NCBI GenBank assembly: GCA_903832055.1
Contig: CAILAC010000016.1
Span: 930,001 to 994,000 of the forward strand
Source of the DNA: an uncultured Acidobacteriota bacterium
Lineage (GTDB): Bacteria > Acidobacteriota > Terriglobia > Terriglobales > Acidobacteriaceae
Direction: 5' to 3'
Length of the DNA: 64,000 nucleotides
Notes under the pieces: model-generated
Told to the model about the DNA's origin: nothing
Databases searched by the model: none
What the model saw: only the letters and a program-made list of their open reading frames with translations
Program-made: the position numbers and the translations under genes
In this document: one piece after another, positions 9,015 through 18,800 of the stretch
Numbering within the stretch: the first letter of the stretch is position 1
Layout of the letters: every line of letters starts with the position of its first letter

Positions 9015-9494
9015 ATGCTCCTTACCCTTGCCCACATCGGCCCCAAGTCTGCCCGGCAAGGGGCAAAATCCCATTACGACGCGCTCACCCGGCTCTATCT
9101 TGATCGCATCGCACCCTACCATCCAATCCAGACAGAGGTTTTTTCCACTGAGGCGGCCTTTTTGCAGTGGCTGACCCGCCCTACGCCGACGGGAAAGGCG
9201 GGCCGGACCCCGGCATTGCCCGTTTTTTTGCATCGCGAAGGCCGCCCACTCGCCTCGCCGGAAGTCGCCGCGTGGCTGGGTCAACGGCGAGATCAGGGTG
9301 CGCAGCACCTGGTCTTTGCCATCGGACCGCCCGACGGTTGGTCTCCCGATGCACTGGTCCAGGCCAGGCCCGCGCTGTTGCTCTCCTTTGGCCCCATCAC
9401 TCTGCCCCACGAACTCGCGCGCCTCGTCCTTGCCGAGCAGCTCTATCGCGCCTGCACCATCCTCGCCAACCACCCCTACCACTCTGGCCACTAA
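9015..9494 (+). CDS. rlmH: 23S rRNA pseudouridine1915 N3-methyltransferase RlmH
   Basis: A SPOUT-family methyltransferase of 159 residues that methylates pseudouridine 1915 in helix 69 of 23S rRNA using S-adenosylmethionine. The family C-terminus is clear: LPHELARLVLAEQLYRA followed by HPYHSGH, and a nucleotide-loop segment FAIGPPDGW. The frame is open upstream to 8922, but ATG 9015 gives the usual family length of about 155-160 residues and the usual N-terminus (MLLTLAHIG). In many bacteria rlmH directly follows rsfS; here receptor 1 separates them. A small membrane-protein gene follows after 14 bp and is probably co-transcribed. Confidence 0.9.
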   Translation: MLLTLAHIGPKSARQGAKSHYDALTRLYLDRIAPYHPIQTEVFSTEAAFLQWLTRPTPTGKAGRTPALPVFLHREGRPLASPEVAAWLGQRRDQGAQHLVFAIGPPDGWSPDALVQARPALLLSFGPITLPHELARLVLAEQLYRACTILANHPYHSGH

Positions 9495-9508
9495 AGGAAA
9501 CCTGACTC

Positions 9509-9898
9509 ATGACTTCGCGCCCTGTTCTCACCGTCGCCGGTGCCACCCTCTTCCTTACCGGGGTCGCGGTTGACTTCCTCCCCCAGGAAATTGCTCCCGC
9601 CCTCGGCCTTCCCGTTACCCCGGGTGCCGTCCTGCTGCTGCAGTTGCTCGCGGCGGCCATGCTCGCCATGGGAGCGATCAACTGGCTCTCCAAAGGCAAT
9701 CCCATGGGGGGCATTTACAGCCGCCCCCTCGCCCTCGCTGACTTCCTCCTCTTTGGCGTTGGCGCCGTCTCCCTCGACCGCGCCGTCTTCCGGTCGGCTT
9801 TGCCTCCAGCATTCATGGGGGCAGCGGCCGTCTGTACGCTCTTCGCGGTAGCTTTCATCTGGCTGCTTTTCTTCCATGACCCCGTCGGAAAGAAGTAG
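9509..9898 (+). CDS. Small four-helix membrane protein, function unknown
   Basis: 129 residues with about four hydrophobic segments (for example GATLFLTGVAVDF, LLLQLLAAAMLAMGAI, LADFLLFGVGAV and AVCTLFAVAFIWLLFF), short loops and a basic C-terminus. AAAGGAA lies ten bases before the ATG, and the gene starts 14 bp after rlmH, so the two likely form an operon. I recognise no catalytic motif. It resembles generic small inner-membrane proteins of acidobacteria; no function is proposed. Confidence 0.75.
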   Translation: MTSRPVLTVAGATLFLTGVAVDFLPQEIAPALGLPVTPGAVLLLQLLAAAMLAMGAINWLSKGNPMGGIYSRPLALADFLLFGVGAVSLDRAVFRSALPPAFMGAAAVCTLFAVAFIWLLFFHDPVGKK

Positions 9899-10033
9899 CC
9901 GGGTAGCTGCCAGACTACTGCGCAATGCTCACACGGTTTGTGACCGGGTGGAAGCAGAATTCCATGCGCACCATTTGAAGCTCCAGGGATATGGGAACAT
10001 CAAAGTTTGAACGCTTCGCACAAGGGATAGACC

Positions 10034-10582
10034 ATGACTCAACCCCAGCAAGACTCGCGCAAAGGACTCATCCTCATCAATACCGGCCCCGGCAAGGGCA
10101 AAACAACAGCGGCCCTGGGAACCGGCCTGCGTGCGGCTGGGTGCGGCATGAAAGTACTCATGCTGCAGTTCCTCAAAGGCTCCTGGCATTACGGCGAACT
10201 GGATGCCGTCTTGAACTTCGGAGACAACTTCGTGCTCAAGCAGCTTGGCCGCGGCTTCGTGAAGGTCGGCGGAGCTGAAACCGACCCCGAAGATCTGAAG
10301 ATGGTTCAGGACGCCTGGACTGAGTCGCGCGAAGCCATCCTCTCCGGCGAATGGGACCTGGTTATCCTCGACGAAATCAACTACGCCATCGGCTACGGCA
10401 TGCTCGACCCTGAAGTGGTTGCCAAGACCCTCCTCGAACGCCCGGAGATGGTCCACGTCATCCTCACCGGACGCAATGCCCACCCCAAATTGGTTGAAAT
10501 CGCCGATACCGTCACCGAAATGCGCGAAGTGAAGCACGCCTATCAGAAAGGCATCCTCGCCCAGCGCGGCATAGAGTACTGA
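10034..10582 (+). CDS. cobO: Cob(I)yrinic acid a,c-diamide adenosyltransferase
   Basis: A cytoplasmic enzyme of 182 residues (CobO/BtuR/CobA family) that transfers the adenosyl group of ATP to cobalt in corrinoids, making coenzyme B12. The P-loop GPGKGKTTAA is near residue 20, the Walker B-like LVILDEINYAI near 115, and the family C-terminus AYQKGILAQRGIEY is complete. No other cobalamin biosynthesis gene lies in the window and I could not fit a cobalamin riboswitch to the 135 bp before the start, so this may serve corrinoid salvage. accD follows 74 bp downstream on the same strand. Confidence 0.93.
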   Translation: MTQPQQDSRKGLILINTGPGKGKTTAALGTGLRAAGCGMKVLMLQFLKGSWHYGELDAVLNFGDNFVLKQLGRGFVKVGGAETDPEDLKMVQDAWTESREAILSGEWDLVILDEINYAIGYGMLDPEVVAKTLLERPEMVHVILTGRNAHPKLVEIADTVTEMREVKHAYQKGILAQRGIEY

Positions 10583-10656
10583 TGAACCATCGCTTTTTGC
10601 TGAGCTCGGCATGAGAATGGCCGAGTTCTCTCGCTGTCAATTACAATCAAACGCGT

Positions 10657-11586
10657 ATGTCATGGTTTAAGCGTCCCAATCCGAACATCGGCAATGGCTC
10701 TCAAGCCAACCTGGATCCCAACTTCGATCCAGACACGGTGTCTGACTCCGACAACGAATTGGATGACGCTCCGCGCGCCGCCAACCAGGTGCGCACCGAG
10801 GGCCTCTGGATCAAGTGTCCCGGCTGCCGCAGCATCCTCTTCAAGGCAGAGCTGGAGGCCAACCTAAACGTTTGCGCCAAGTGCGGCAATCACTTCAAGA
10901 TTGGCGCCCGTCAGCGCATCGACCTGCTGCTCGATCCCGGCTATTCCCTGGTCGACGGCAACCTGTACTCCACTGACCCGCTCAATTTCACCGACATCAA
11001 GAGCTATAAATCGCGCCTCGCCGCAGCGCAGAAGCAAACCGGCCTCAACGACGCCATCATCACGGCTCTCGGAACCATCGGCCACCACAACGTCGTGCTC
11101 AGTTCCATGGAGTACACCTTCATCGGCGGCAGCATGGGTGCCGTGGTCGGCGAAACCATCGCCCGCGCAATCGATCGTTCCCTGGCCACCGGCCATCCTC
11201 TCATCATCGTCAGCGCGTCGGGCGGCGCTCGCATGATGGAGGGCGTCGTCAGCCTCATGCAGCTCGCCAAGATTGCTACCGGCCTCGCCCAGCTCGACGA
11301 GGCGCGTATCCCCTACATCTGCCTGCTCACCGACCCGACTACAGGAGGCATCACTGCCAGCTTTGCCATGCTGGGCGACCTCAACATCGCTGAGCCCGGC
11401 GCCCTGATTGGCTTTGCCGGGCCCCGCGTCATCGAGCAGACCATCCGGCAAAAGCTTCCCGAAGGCTTCCAGCGCAGCGAATTTCTTCTGGAGCACGGCT
11501 TCCTCGATGCCATCGTGCCCCGCGCCGAGCTCAAGGCCTATCTGTCGCGCGCCCTAGATTTCATGGCGACCCCAACCCGCAGATAG
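10657..11586 (+). CDS. accD: Acetyl-CoA carboxylase carboxyltransferase subunit beta
   Basis: 309 residues. AccD pairs with AccA to move the carboxyl group from biotin to acetyl-CoA, giving malonyl-CoA for fatty acid synthesis. The N-terminal zinc ribbon is intact (CPGC, then CAKC about 15 residues on), and the crotonase-like core shows SSMEYTFIGGSMG, SASGGARMMEG and TDPTTGGITASFAMLGD. An acidic leader of about 45 residues precedes the zinc ribbon (PDTVSDSDNELDD). No strong Shine-Dalgarno precedes the ATG. accA is not in the window. A strong terminator follows. Confidence 0.96.
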   Translation: MSWFKRPNPNIGNGSQANLDPNFDPDTVSDSDNELDDAPRAANQVRTEGLWIKCPGCRSILFKAELEANLNVCAKCGNHFKIGARQRIDLLLDPGYSLVDGNLYSTDPLNFTDIKSYKSRLAAAQKQTGLNDAIITALGTIGHHNVVLSSMEYTFIGGSMGAVVGETIARAIDRSLATGHPLIIVSASGGARMMEGVVSLMQLAKIATGLAQLDEARIPYICLLTDPTTGGITASFAMLGDLNIAEPGALIGFAGPRVIEQTIRQKLPEGFQRSEFLLEHGFLDAIVPRAELKAYLSRALDFMATPTRR

Positions 11587-11641
11587 TTTCGCCTCGCAGG
11601 CAGCTTCTCCCACTCCCTGACCATTTGCTGCACAGCGCAAG

Positions 11642-11672
11642 AGAAAAGGCACCCAAACCGGGTGCCTTTTCT
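11642..11672. terminator. Bidirectional terminator between accD and receptor 2
   Basis: A perfect 13-bp inverted repeat (AGAAAAGGCACCC, five-base loop, complement) lies between convergent genes. The stem ends in A/T tracts, giving a U-run for transcripts from either side. Confidence 0.9.
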
Positions 11673-11692
11673 GGTTCTGCACTGTACTTGCC

Positions 11693-14600
11693 TTAGAAGC
11701 TGAAATCGATCTTCAGCTGCGTGTTGCGGTTGGAGCCGTACTGGTAGCGGTAGTCGTAGAAGGAGCCGCCCACGTCGTCCACGTCCAGGTCAGGCGTACC
11801 CAGGTACTGACGGTTCATTGCGTTGTAAGCGATGACGCTGATGGTCATCAACAGGTTTTCACGCAGCTTGGTTTCCTTCTGCAGCGAGACGTCAAAGTTG
11901 TTCCAGGCGGAGGAGTGCAGCGTGTTGCGGCCAACTCCAACGTAGGGGTTCTTGGCTGCGTCAGCCACCGTCTGCGAGCTGCGCAGCCAGTGAACCGCCG
12001 AGGCCGAAGAGACAGAGCAGTCAGCCCAGTTCATGATGCCGGGCCCGTTGCCGCAGAAGGAACCATCATCGAGAATGCCAACGGTGGTGATCGGCGCTGC
12101 GGGGTTGGAGACAGTAGGACGAATTGAGTCAACACCCGAAGAGAAGGAGTTGAGGAAGCTGGCATCTGCATAGCTCTGGACGGAGGGTCCAAGGCCAAAT
12201 CCAAAGAAGCCATACTGATACGGGGTTACCGGCTGGCCGGTGTTGAATGTCCAGATGGTATCCAGACGGTAGCCGCTCAGTACCCGGCCGACCAGGCCAT
12301 TGCCACTGTGGAACTTCGGCAACATGTAGCTGAAGTTAGAGGAGGAGACGAACTTCATCGAGTTGCCGCTGACGCCGCGCTCCGGTGTGTTGGGGTTCAG
12401 TGGGTTCGCCGAGAATGCGACCGTGTTACCGCCGGCGAAGGTTGCGAAAATTTCAGAGACGTTGTCAATGGCCTTGCTATAGGTGAAATTGAACTGCGCA
12501 TTCAGCCCGTAGAAGTTCTGCGTAGAGATTTTGGACTGGAAGGCGTTGTAGATGCCGAAGGCACCATTATCACGCGACCGAACCCGGGTCCGTGTGCAAT
12601 CCGGATGACCAAAGCCAATTTGTGTTTCGTCCGTGCAGAGGGTTGCTGGTACCGCACCGGGGTAAAGAGACTTCAGTGCACCAAGGTTGGGGTTGGCGTT
12701 GATTGACTGGAAGTTGCCAACCTGATGGTTGCCCACGTAGGTGAGCTCGATGACCGCGTGGTTACCCAACTGATGCGAGACGCCAAGCAGCCATGATTCA
12801 GTGTAGGGATTGTGGAAGTTGGGCGAGATTGAAGTCTGGCTGCGCCTTCCGGGATTGATACCTGCACCGGTAGGGATGTAGGGCAGGTCAAGAGCGCGAA
12901 CCGCAGCGCCAGAGGCCCCAGTTGAGGGCAGGCACTGCTTGGAAACACCGCAGCCCGTGATGGAACCGAGGTTCACAACCGGTGCCGCCGTGGCCACGTT
13001 CAGGAACATGTTGTAGAACGCGGGATCAAAGTTGATCGAGAAGCCGCTGCGAATCACGAGCTTCTTGTCAAAGCTGGGATTGAAGGCCAGACCGATGCGG
13101 GGCTGAAATTCTTTCCAGTTGTTGGGCGTCTTGGGAATGGTGCGGTTGGCGAGCGGCAGGCTCGGATCCCAGAATGCAGTTGCCGGATTGGATTCTCGCT
13201 TGACGGTCGCTTTATTCAGCAAGTTGATTGCCTGGCCACTAAACTCCCAGCGCAGACCCATGTTCAAGGTCAGATCCGGGGTGACCTTGTAGTCGTCCTG
13301 GAAGTAGGCCGCGAAATCCGGCTCGGTGAAGGCCGTGGTAAAACCGTTCCCGTTTCCAAGCTGAAGGGAACCAGCCTTGCCTGCGACGATTCCAGCCAGA
13401 CCGCTGAAGCTGAAGGTGCCGTTGTAGTTGGGCAGGAAGGGATTGGGTGAATTCTGGTAAGCCCACTCGCCACCGAAGAGAATGGTCTGCTTGCCATGGC
13501 TCCAGGTTGCGTTGTCCTGCACCTGCGTTACCTTGACCGTGCGGCCCTGCGGGATGTTGCTCGCATAGCCGAAGCCAAGGTTGGTGTATTTCAGTCCGGT
13601 TGAGGGATCCTTGACGGTACCCGCAATCCCAATGGAGGAGGTGCACTGGTCTGGAGTGTTGACCGTGCAGTTGGGCTGACCGCCGCCCTGGAAGTCAAGC
13701 TTGGTCTGCTGGAAGGAGTAGCGGACCTGGTTCACGATCGATGGGGTAATCGTCCGGCTCCAGTCAGCGCCAATGGAGTGCGCCGTATCCGGAACGTTGT
13801 ACCAGTTCCCGGCAGCCACACCGCCGCCCGCGTTGATGAACGGGTCATCCTGGTAAAAATAACGCATGAAGATGTGATCTTTGCTGGACGCCTGCCAATC
13901 GATGCGACCCAGAAGCTCTTCGTCATTCTGAAGCGATGGAACGGTACGACCCATCACGCTGACTTCGACATTCGCAGACGTTTCCCCAACCGTTACAGGT
14001 ACTGAGAAGGGAGTGGATACGACCCGCGGATTACCCGTCTTGATCGAGTATGGTCCGTTGTTGACCAGCGCTGCAACACCAGGCTCATTCGGAAAAGCCG
14101 CCTGCAACTGCGTCAAACCGAGCGGGGTAGGTGTAACGCTGCCGCCGCTGGTGGATGTGCCGCCGCCATTCCTGTAGCGTTCAAAGTAGGCGCTGGCAAA
14201 AAACCACAACTTGTCGCGCATCTTGGGGATGGGGCCGCCGATGGTTCCGCCAAAGCGATTGTCAACAAAGCGAGGAAGTGTGGGGATGGTGCAAGGATTG
14301 GAAGCAGTCGGCAGAGTTCCCTTGGGGCAGAAGCCGAATGCGGCGAACGAACTCTTTTGGCCCTGTGCGAAAGACTCGCCCCAGTTGCCTTCGTAGAACT
14401 CAAACGCTGATCCGTGATAGGTGTTCGTGCCGGACTTCGTCAGGTAGTTCACCACCGAGCCAGCGTTGCGCCCGTACTGCGCACTGAAATTATTGGTGAT
14501 CACTTCGACGCCGTTCAACGCATCCTGGTTTGAAAAGAAGACCTGGGGTCCAGCGACCGAGTTGTCGTTGTTCGACTGACCGTCAATCTCAAAGTTGTTG

Positions 14601-15202
14601 GAACGTCCGCGCTCACCCTGCGACGAAAATCCGCCGTACGAACCGTTGGAGTTCGAGAAGCTGTTGTCGTGGGTAATCGCCACACCGGGCGTCAGCAGCG
14701 CAACCGTGTCGAAACCGCCGCCAAACGGCAGGTTCGCAATGGCCTCGGCATCCAGTGTGACCGAGATCTGCGATTGCTCTGTGCTCAGCATCGGGGCAAC
14801 GGCACTAGCCTCGACCGTGGTCACACCTTTGCCGACGGTGAGGGTTTCGTTGCCCAGCGCAACGACGCCCACAGTCACATTGATTGTCTGAATCTTCAGG
14901 TCAGAGAACCCGGAGGCGGAGATGGTCATCTCATAGGTTCCGAGAGGCAGGTTCAACAGGCTGAAACCACCGTCCTCCCGCACCGACACGGTGTACTTGG
15001 CACCAGTAGCGGCGTTGACCAGGTTGATTGACGCAAAGGGCACAACAGAACCGGTCGGATCAACCACCGTGCCGCTGATACCGCCCGTCGTGATGCCCTG
15101 GGCGAGCGCCACCGGTGCCGAGACCGAACCAAGAACAAGCAGAGAAAGGGACAATGCCGAAACGAAAACAATTCGGCGCAGGCTGCTGAAGCGCAGTTTC
15201 AT
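11693..15202 (-). CDS. Oar-like TonB-dependent receptor 2
   Basis: An outer-membrane receptor of 1169 residues. A signal peptide ends near residue 35 (PVALAQ). The carboxypeptidase-regulatory-like domain starts GGISGTVVDPTGSVVPFASI. The plug region contains FEIDGQSNNDNSVAGPQVF, and the barrel ends in KIDFSF. ATG 15202 is supported by GGAGG nine bases upstream; the frame is open 34 codons further but that stretch is not signal-like. It is convergent with accD and divergent from receptor 3, with a 655-bp spacer between the starts. Receptors 2 and 3 share the plug signature around ID(G/N)(Q/N)NNN.SV.GP, suggesting an old duplication. Ligand unknown. Confidence 0.92.
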   Translation of the reverse strand: MKLRFSSLRRIVFVSALSLSLLVLGSVSAPVALAQGITTGGISGTVVDPTGSVVPFASINLVNAATGAKYTVSVREDGGFSLLNLPLGTYEMTISASGFSDLKIQTINVTVGVVALGNETLTVGKGVTTVEASAVAPMLSTEQSQISVTLDAEAIANLPFGGGFDTVALLTPGVAITHDNSFSNSNGSYGGFSSQGERGRSNNFEIDGQSNNDNSVAGPQVFFSNQDALNGVEVITNNFSAQYGRNAGSVVNYLTKSGTNTYHGSAFEFYEGNWGESFAQGQKSSFAAFGFCPKGTLPTASNPCTIPTLPRFVDNRFGGTIGGPIPKMRDKLWFFASAYFERYRNGGGTSTSGGSVTPTPLGLTQLQAAFPNEPGVAALVNNGPYSIKTGNPRVVSTPFSVPVTVGETSANVEVSVMGRTVPSLQNDEELLGRIDWQASSKDHIFMRYFYQDDPFINAGGGVAAGNWYNVPDTAHSIGADWSRTITPSIVNQVRYSFQQTKLDFQGGGQPNCTVNTPDQCTSSIGIAGTVKDPSTGLKYTNLGFGYASNIPQGRTVKVTQVQDNATWSHGKQTILFGGEWAYQNSPNPFLPNYNGTFSFSGLAGIVAGKAGSLQLGNGNGFTTAFTEPDFAAYFQDDYKVTPDLTLNMGLRWEFSGQAINLLNKATVKRESNPATAFWDPSLPLANRTIPKTPNNWKEFQPRIGLAFNPSFDKKLVIRSGFSINFDPAFYNMFLNVATAAPVVNLGSITGCGVSKQCLPSTGASGAAVRALDLPYIPTGAGINPGRRSQTSISPNFHNPYTESWLLGVSHQLGNHAVIELTYVGNHQVGNFQSINANPNLGALKSLYPGAVPATLCTDETQIGFGHPDCTRTRVRSRDNGAFGIYNAFQSKISTQNFYGLNAQFNFTYSKAIDNVSEIFATFAGGNTVAFSANPLNPNTPERGVSGNSMKFVSSSNFSYMLPKFHSGNGLVGRVLSGYRLDTIWTFNTGQPVTPYQYGFFGFGLGPSVQSYADASFLNSFSSGVDSIRPTVSNPAAPITTVGILDDGSFCGNGPGIMNWADCSVSSASAVHWLRSSQTVADAAKNPYVGVGRNTLHSSAWNNFDVSLQKETKLRENLLMTISVIAYNAMNRQYLGTPDLDVDDVGGSFYDYRYQYGSNRNTQLKIDFSF

Positions 15203-15857
15203 TGAATTTCCTCCAACTGAAAGTTGAGACGAACTACCGTCCAGAGATGAGTGGGAAGCTGGTTGATAAAGCAGATGCCAGTACCATGGCACTTGATGGA
15301 CCAAACCGGAACAGCCTTGAAGTGTAGTGAAAAATATTTGATTCTAAATGTCTTATCCATCATGAAGGCTAGATCTGAACACGGTATTCGAGACATTCCG
15401 CCAGGCATAAATATGAAATTATGTATGTGGATATAAAAATACGGTGAAATTGAACGGTCGTTACTCGCCAGGAAATCCCGAATCTGTGTTGAGACACTCG
15501 CAATCCCAGCCATTTTCCTGACGAATCCACGCCAACACGGGCTGAGAGATGCTCTATTGCATCAACAAAAAGCCACTTTTTCATAGAATTACGAAAAGTA
15601 TACGTAAAAGCATATAGCACAAGCTGGCTGTTCGAGGGTAACTCTCTCAAAACACGTTGTTTGCCTGAATTGGGCAGAACGGCCCTCAACGTGCATTCAA
15701 TTGAGCATGATTCCGCATGCCTCAATGCGGCGCGTTAATTGTCTCCGCTATTTTGACTCCGAAAGTCGGGTGATACACCGACATACGTTGACACAGGATC
15801 GTTAGTTCCATCGCGCGATCTTTTACCCCTAGAACAATTTACGGAAGGAAAAATCAC
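15203..15857. other. 655-bp spacer between divergent receptors 2 and 3
   Basis: Clearly richer in A and T than the flanking genes. It must hold both receptor promoters. Open frames inside are short, lack ribosome-binding sites and encode nothing recognisable. A TTGACA at 15788-15793 has no matching -10 hexamer at normal spacing. No tRNA, riboswitch or repeat was recognised. Confidence 0.5.
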
Positions 15858-18800
15858 ATGTTCAAGCTCCAAAAATCTCTCGGCTCGATCCTCCTCGGCA
15901 TCGCTCTGGCTGGGGGTATCGCTGTCACTACGTTCGCGCCTCAATCAGCATTCTCCCAGGCAACCAGCGGCAATATCTCTGGAACGGTCGTCGACAGCAC
16001 AGGCGCTGTGCTGGTGAACGCGAAGGTTGTGGTCGTCAACGAAGCGACCGGAGTGGAATACAACGCCACGACGAACTCCAACGGCGAGTTCACCCTGCAG
16101 AATTTGATTCCCGGAAAATACACCCTCACCGGCAGCGCAACAGGATTCAGCAGCTATGTTCTCAAGGGCCTGGAACTGAAGCTCAACGAGACTGCAACGG
16201 CCAAGCTCACCCTCACAGTAGCGGCGCAGGCCACCAGCGTTGAGGTCACATCTGAGGCTTCTGTGACTCTCGATACGACGACGACTCAGTTGCTTACGAC
16301 TTTTGAAACCAAGGAGATCAACGATCTTCCTGTGGCTTCGGTCGGCCTGGGCGTCCTCAATCTCTCCCTGCTTTCGCCTGGCGTCTCGTCGAGCGGCGCA
16401 GTTGGCGCCGGTACTGGCCCTTCGGTTGGCGGACAGCGTCCTCGCGCCAACAACTACACCATTGAGGGTATCGACAACAACAACAAGTCGGTTACCGGAC
16501 CTCTGGTGTACATTCCCAGCGACGCGGTCGGCGATTTCACATTGATCACCAACCAGTTCTCGCCCGAATTCGGCCACTCCACTGGCGGCCAGTTCAACAC
16601 CAACGTCAAGAGCGGTACGAACTCCTTCCACGGCACCGCGTATATCTATAACCAGAACCGCAACTACAACGCCGAAAACGCCATCCAGGGCGGCAAGGTA
16701 CCGAATCCGCGTTTCGATTTCAACCGCTACGGCGGCACGCTGGGCGGCCCCATCTGGCGCAACAAGCTCTTCTTCTTTGGCAACTACGAGCGGCAGACGA
16801 CCGGCCAGTCTGGTCAATACTACCTCTGCACCCCGACCGCAGCCGGTATCGCTGCCCTCGGTGCCGTGCCCAACGTAAGCGCAACCAACCTCGGCGTTTA
16901 CACCAAGTACATGCCGGTTTCACCTACCCACGTTTCGAATGCAGCCGACAACGCCTGCTTCAATACGCCCCCGCCCGCCAATGCCGAGGGGCAGCCCAAC
17001 AGCTGGCCGTGGCCTGATTCGAACAGCCAATACCTGACGGTATTCAACGACACCACTCCCGACCCCAACACCGGCATCTTTGGTGGCGGCAATCCGGAGA
17101 CCAGCGTTCCCACCTTCGTGCCGCTCGGCAACTTCCTGGTGAGCGCGCCCAATTTCAGCAACGAAAGCATCCTCGTGACCGGGTTTGACTACAACCTGTC
17201 GTCCAAGGACAACCTTCGCGGCCGCTACATCTACAACACCCTTGCCTCAGAAGATACCGCAGCTTACCTGCCGGCATTCTTCCTCGCGCTTCCGACCAAG
17301 TATCACCTCATCGCACTCAGCGAATATCACAACTTCACTCCCAACCTGATCAACGAAGCGCGTCTTGGCTTCAATCGCTTTGAGAACTCGACTCCCGCAG
17401 GACCCCAGGCCTTCCCTGGACTTGCTCAGTTCCCGAACCTGACCTTCTTTGACCAGGCTGGACTGAACATCGGTCCCGACGGCAACGCACCCCAGTCGAC
17501 CATCCAGAACACGTATCAGTTCACGGATAACGTCAGCTGGATCAAGGGCAAGCACTCGCTCAAGTTCGGCTTTGATGGTCGCAAGTTCATCTCGCCGCAG
17601 AGCTTTACCCAGCGCGTTCGCGGCGACTACCAGTGGAATGCCCTGACCGAGTATCTGCACGATCTGGCGCCTACCGCCTTTGGCGAGCGCTCAACCGGCA
17701 ACTTCTTCTACTACGGCGATCAGACCGCCTTTTACGGCTACGTCAACGACACTTGGAAAGCGTCTTCGAAGCTGACCCTGAACTTTGGCGTCCGTTACGA
17801 ATTCACCTCGATCCCTTACGGCCAGCGTGCCCAGGCTTTGAATGCAAAGGCCAGCGTCCCTGGACTCATCACCTTTGGCAAGCCTGAGCCGCAGCGCAAC
17901 AACTACACGCCTCGTTTTGGTGTGGTCTATGCGCCGGATGAAAACACCTCGATTCGCGCTGGCTTTGGCATGGCGATCGACGTTCTCTACGACAACCTCG
18001 GCATTCTGTCCTTCCCGCCGCAGTATTCTTCCACCACCGACGTGGGCTCTGGCTCAGCCGGAATCGCAAACCCAGGCGACCCTGACTTCCTGGCAACTGG
18101 CGGTCTGCCAGCGGGAACGGGTTCACTCAAGACCTTCCCCGACATTGCTTCGCAGCGCGCGGCAACCTCGGCTTACGTCCCCAATCAGAAACTGCCCTAC
18201 GCAGAAACCTGGTCACTTGGCGTCGAGCACGTCTTCCACAAGGACTACACCCTCGAAGTGCGCTACGTCGGCACCCGCGGTATCCACCTGCCCACCCAGA
18301 TTCGCCTCAACAAGCAGTCCAGGGTAGACGCCACGCACTTCTTGCCCACCTACTTCACCTCAGCTCCGAGCGCAACCGAGTTGGCGGCTCTCCCCAATAC
18401 CCAGTACAGCGTTTCACACCGCTCCAACTATGTGGCCGCATACATTGCTCCTTCGGATGGTAATGGTGGCTTTACCAGCAACCTGGTCTCCTTCCAGCCC
18501 GTGTCTGAATCCAACTACAACGGTCTCGCTGCTAACCTGACCCGCCGCTTCCAAAAGGGCCTCCAACTCAACCTTGCTTACACCTGGAGCAAGACCATGG
18601 ATGATGCCACGGCCGACGTATTCTCGACCACGCTGACTCCTCGTCGTCCTGAAGACTTCCAGAATGTTTCCAAGGATTACAGCCGTTCGGCTCTCGACCA
18701 CACCCATCGCCTCACCTTCGAAGCTGTCTATGACCTGCCGTTCTTCAGCAAGTCAAACTGGCTCCTGAAGAATATTGCAGGCAACTGGGAAATCGCCCCG

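Noticed and set aside
5202-9491. Receptor 1 as a 1429-residue protein starting at 9491
   Set aside because: The extension is antisense to rlmH and lacks similarity; the signal peptide and GGAGG place the start at 8615.
9899-10033. Cobalamin riboswitch before cobO
   Set aside because: The spacer is too short and lacks the B12-box consensus.
15788-15793. TTGACA as a -35 of receptor 3
   Set aside because: No -10-like hexamer at 16-18 bases; the match alone is not enough.
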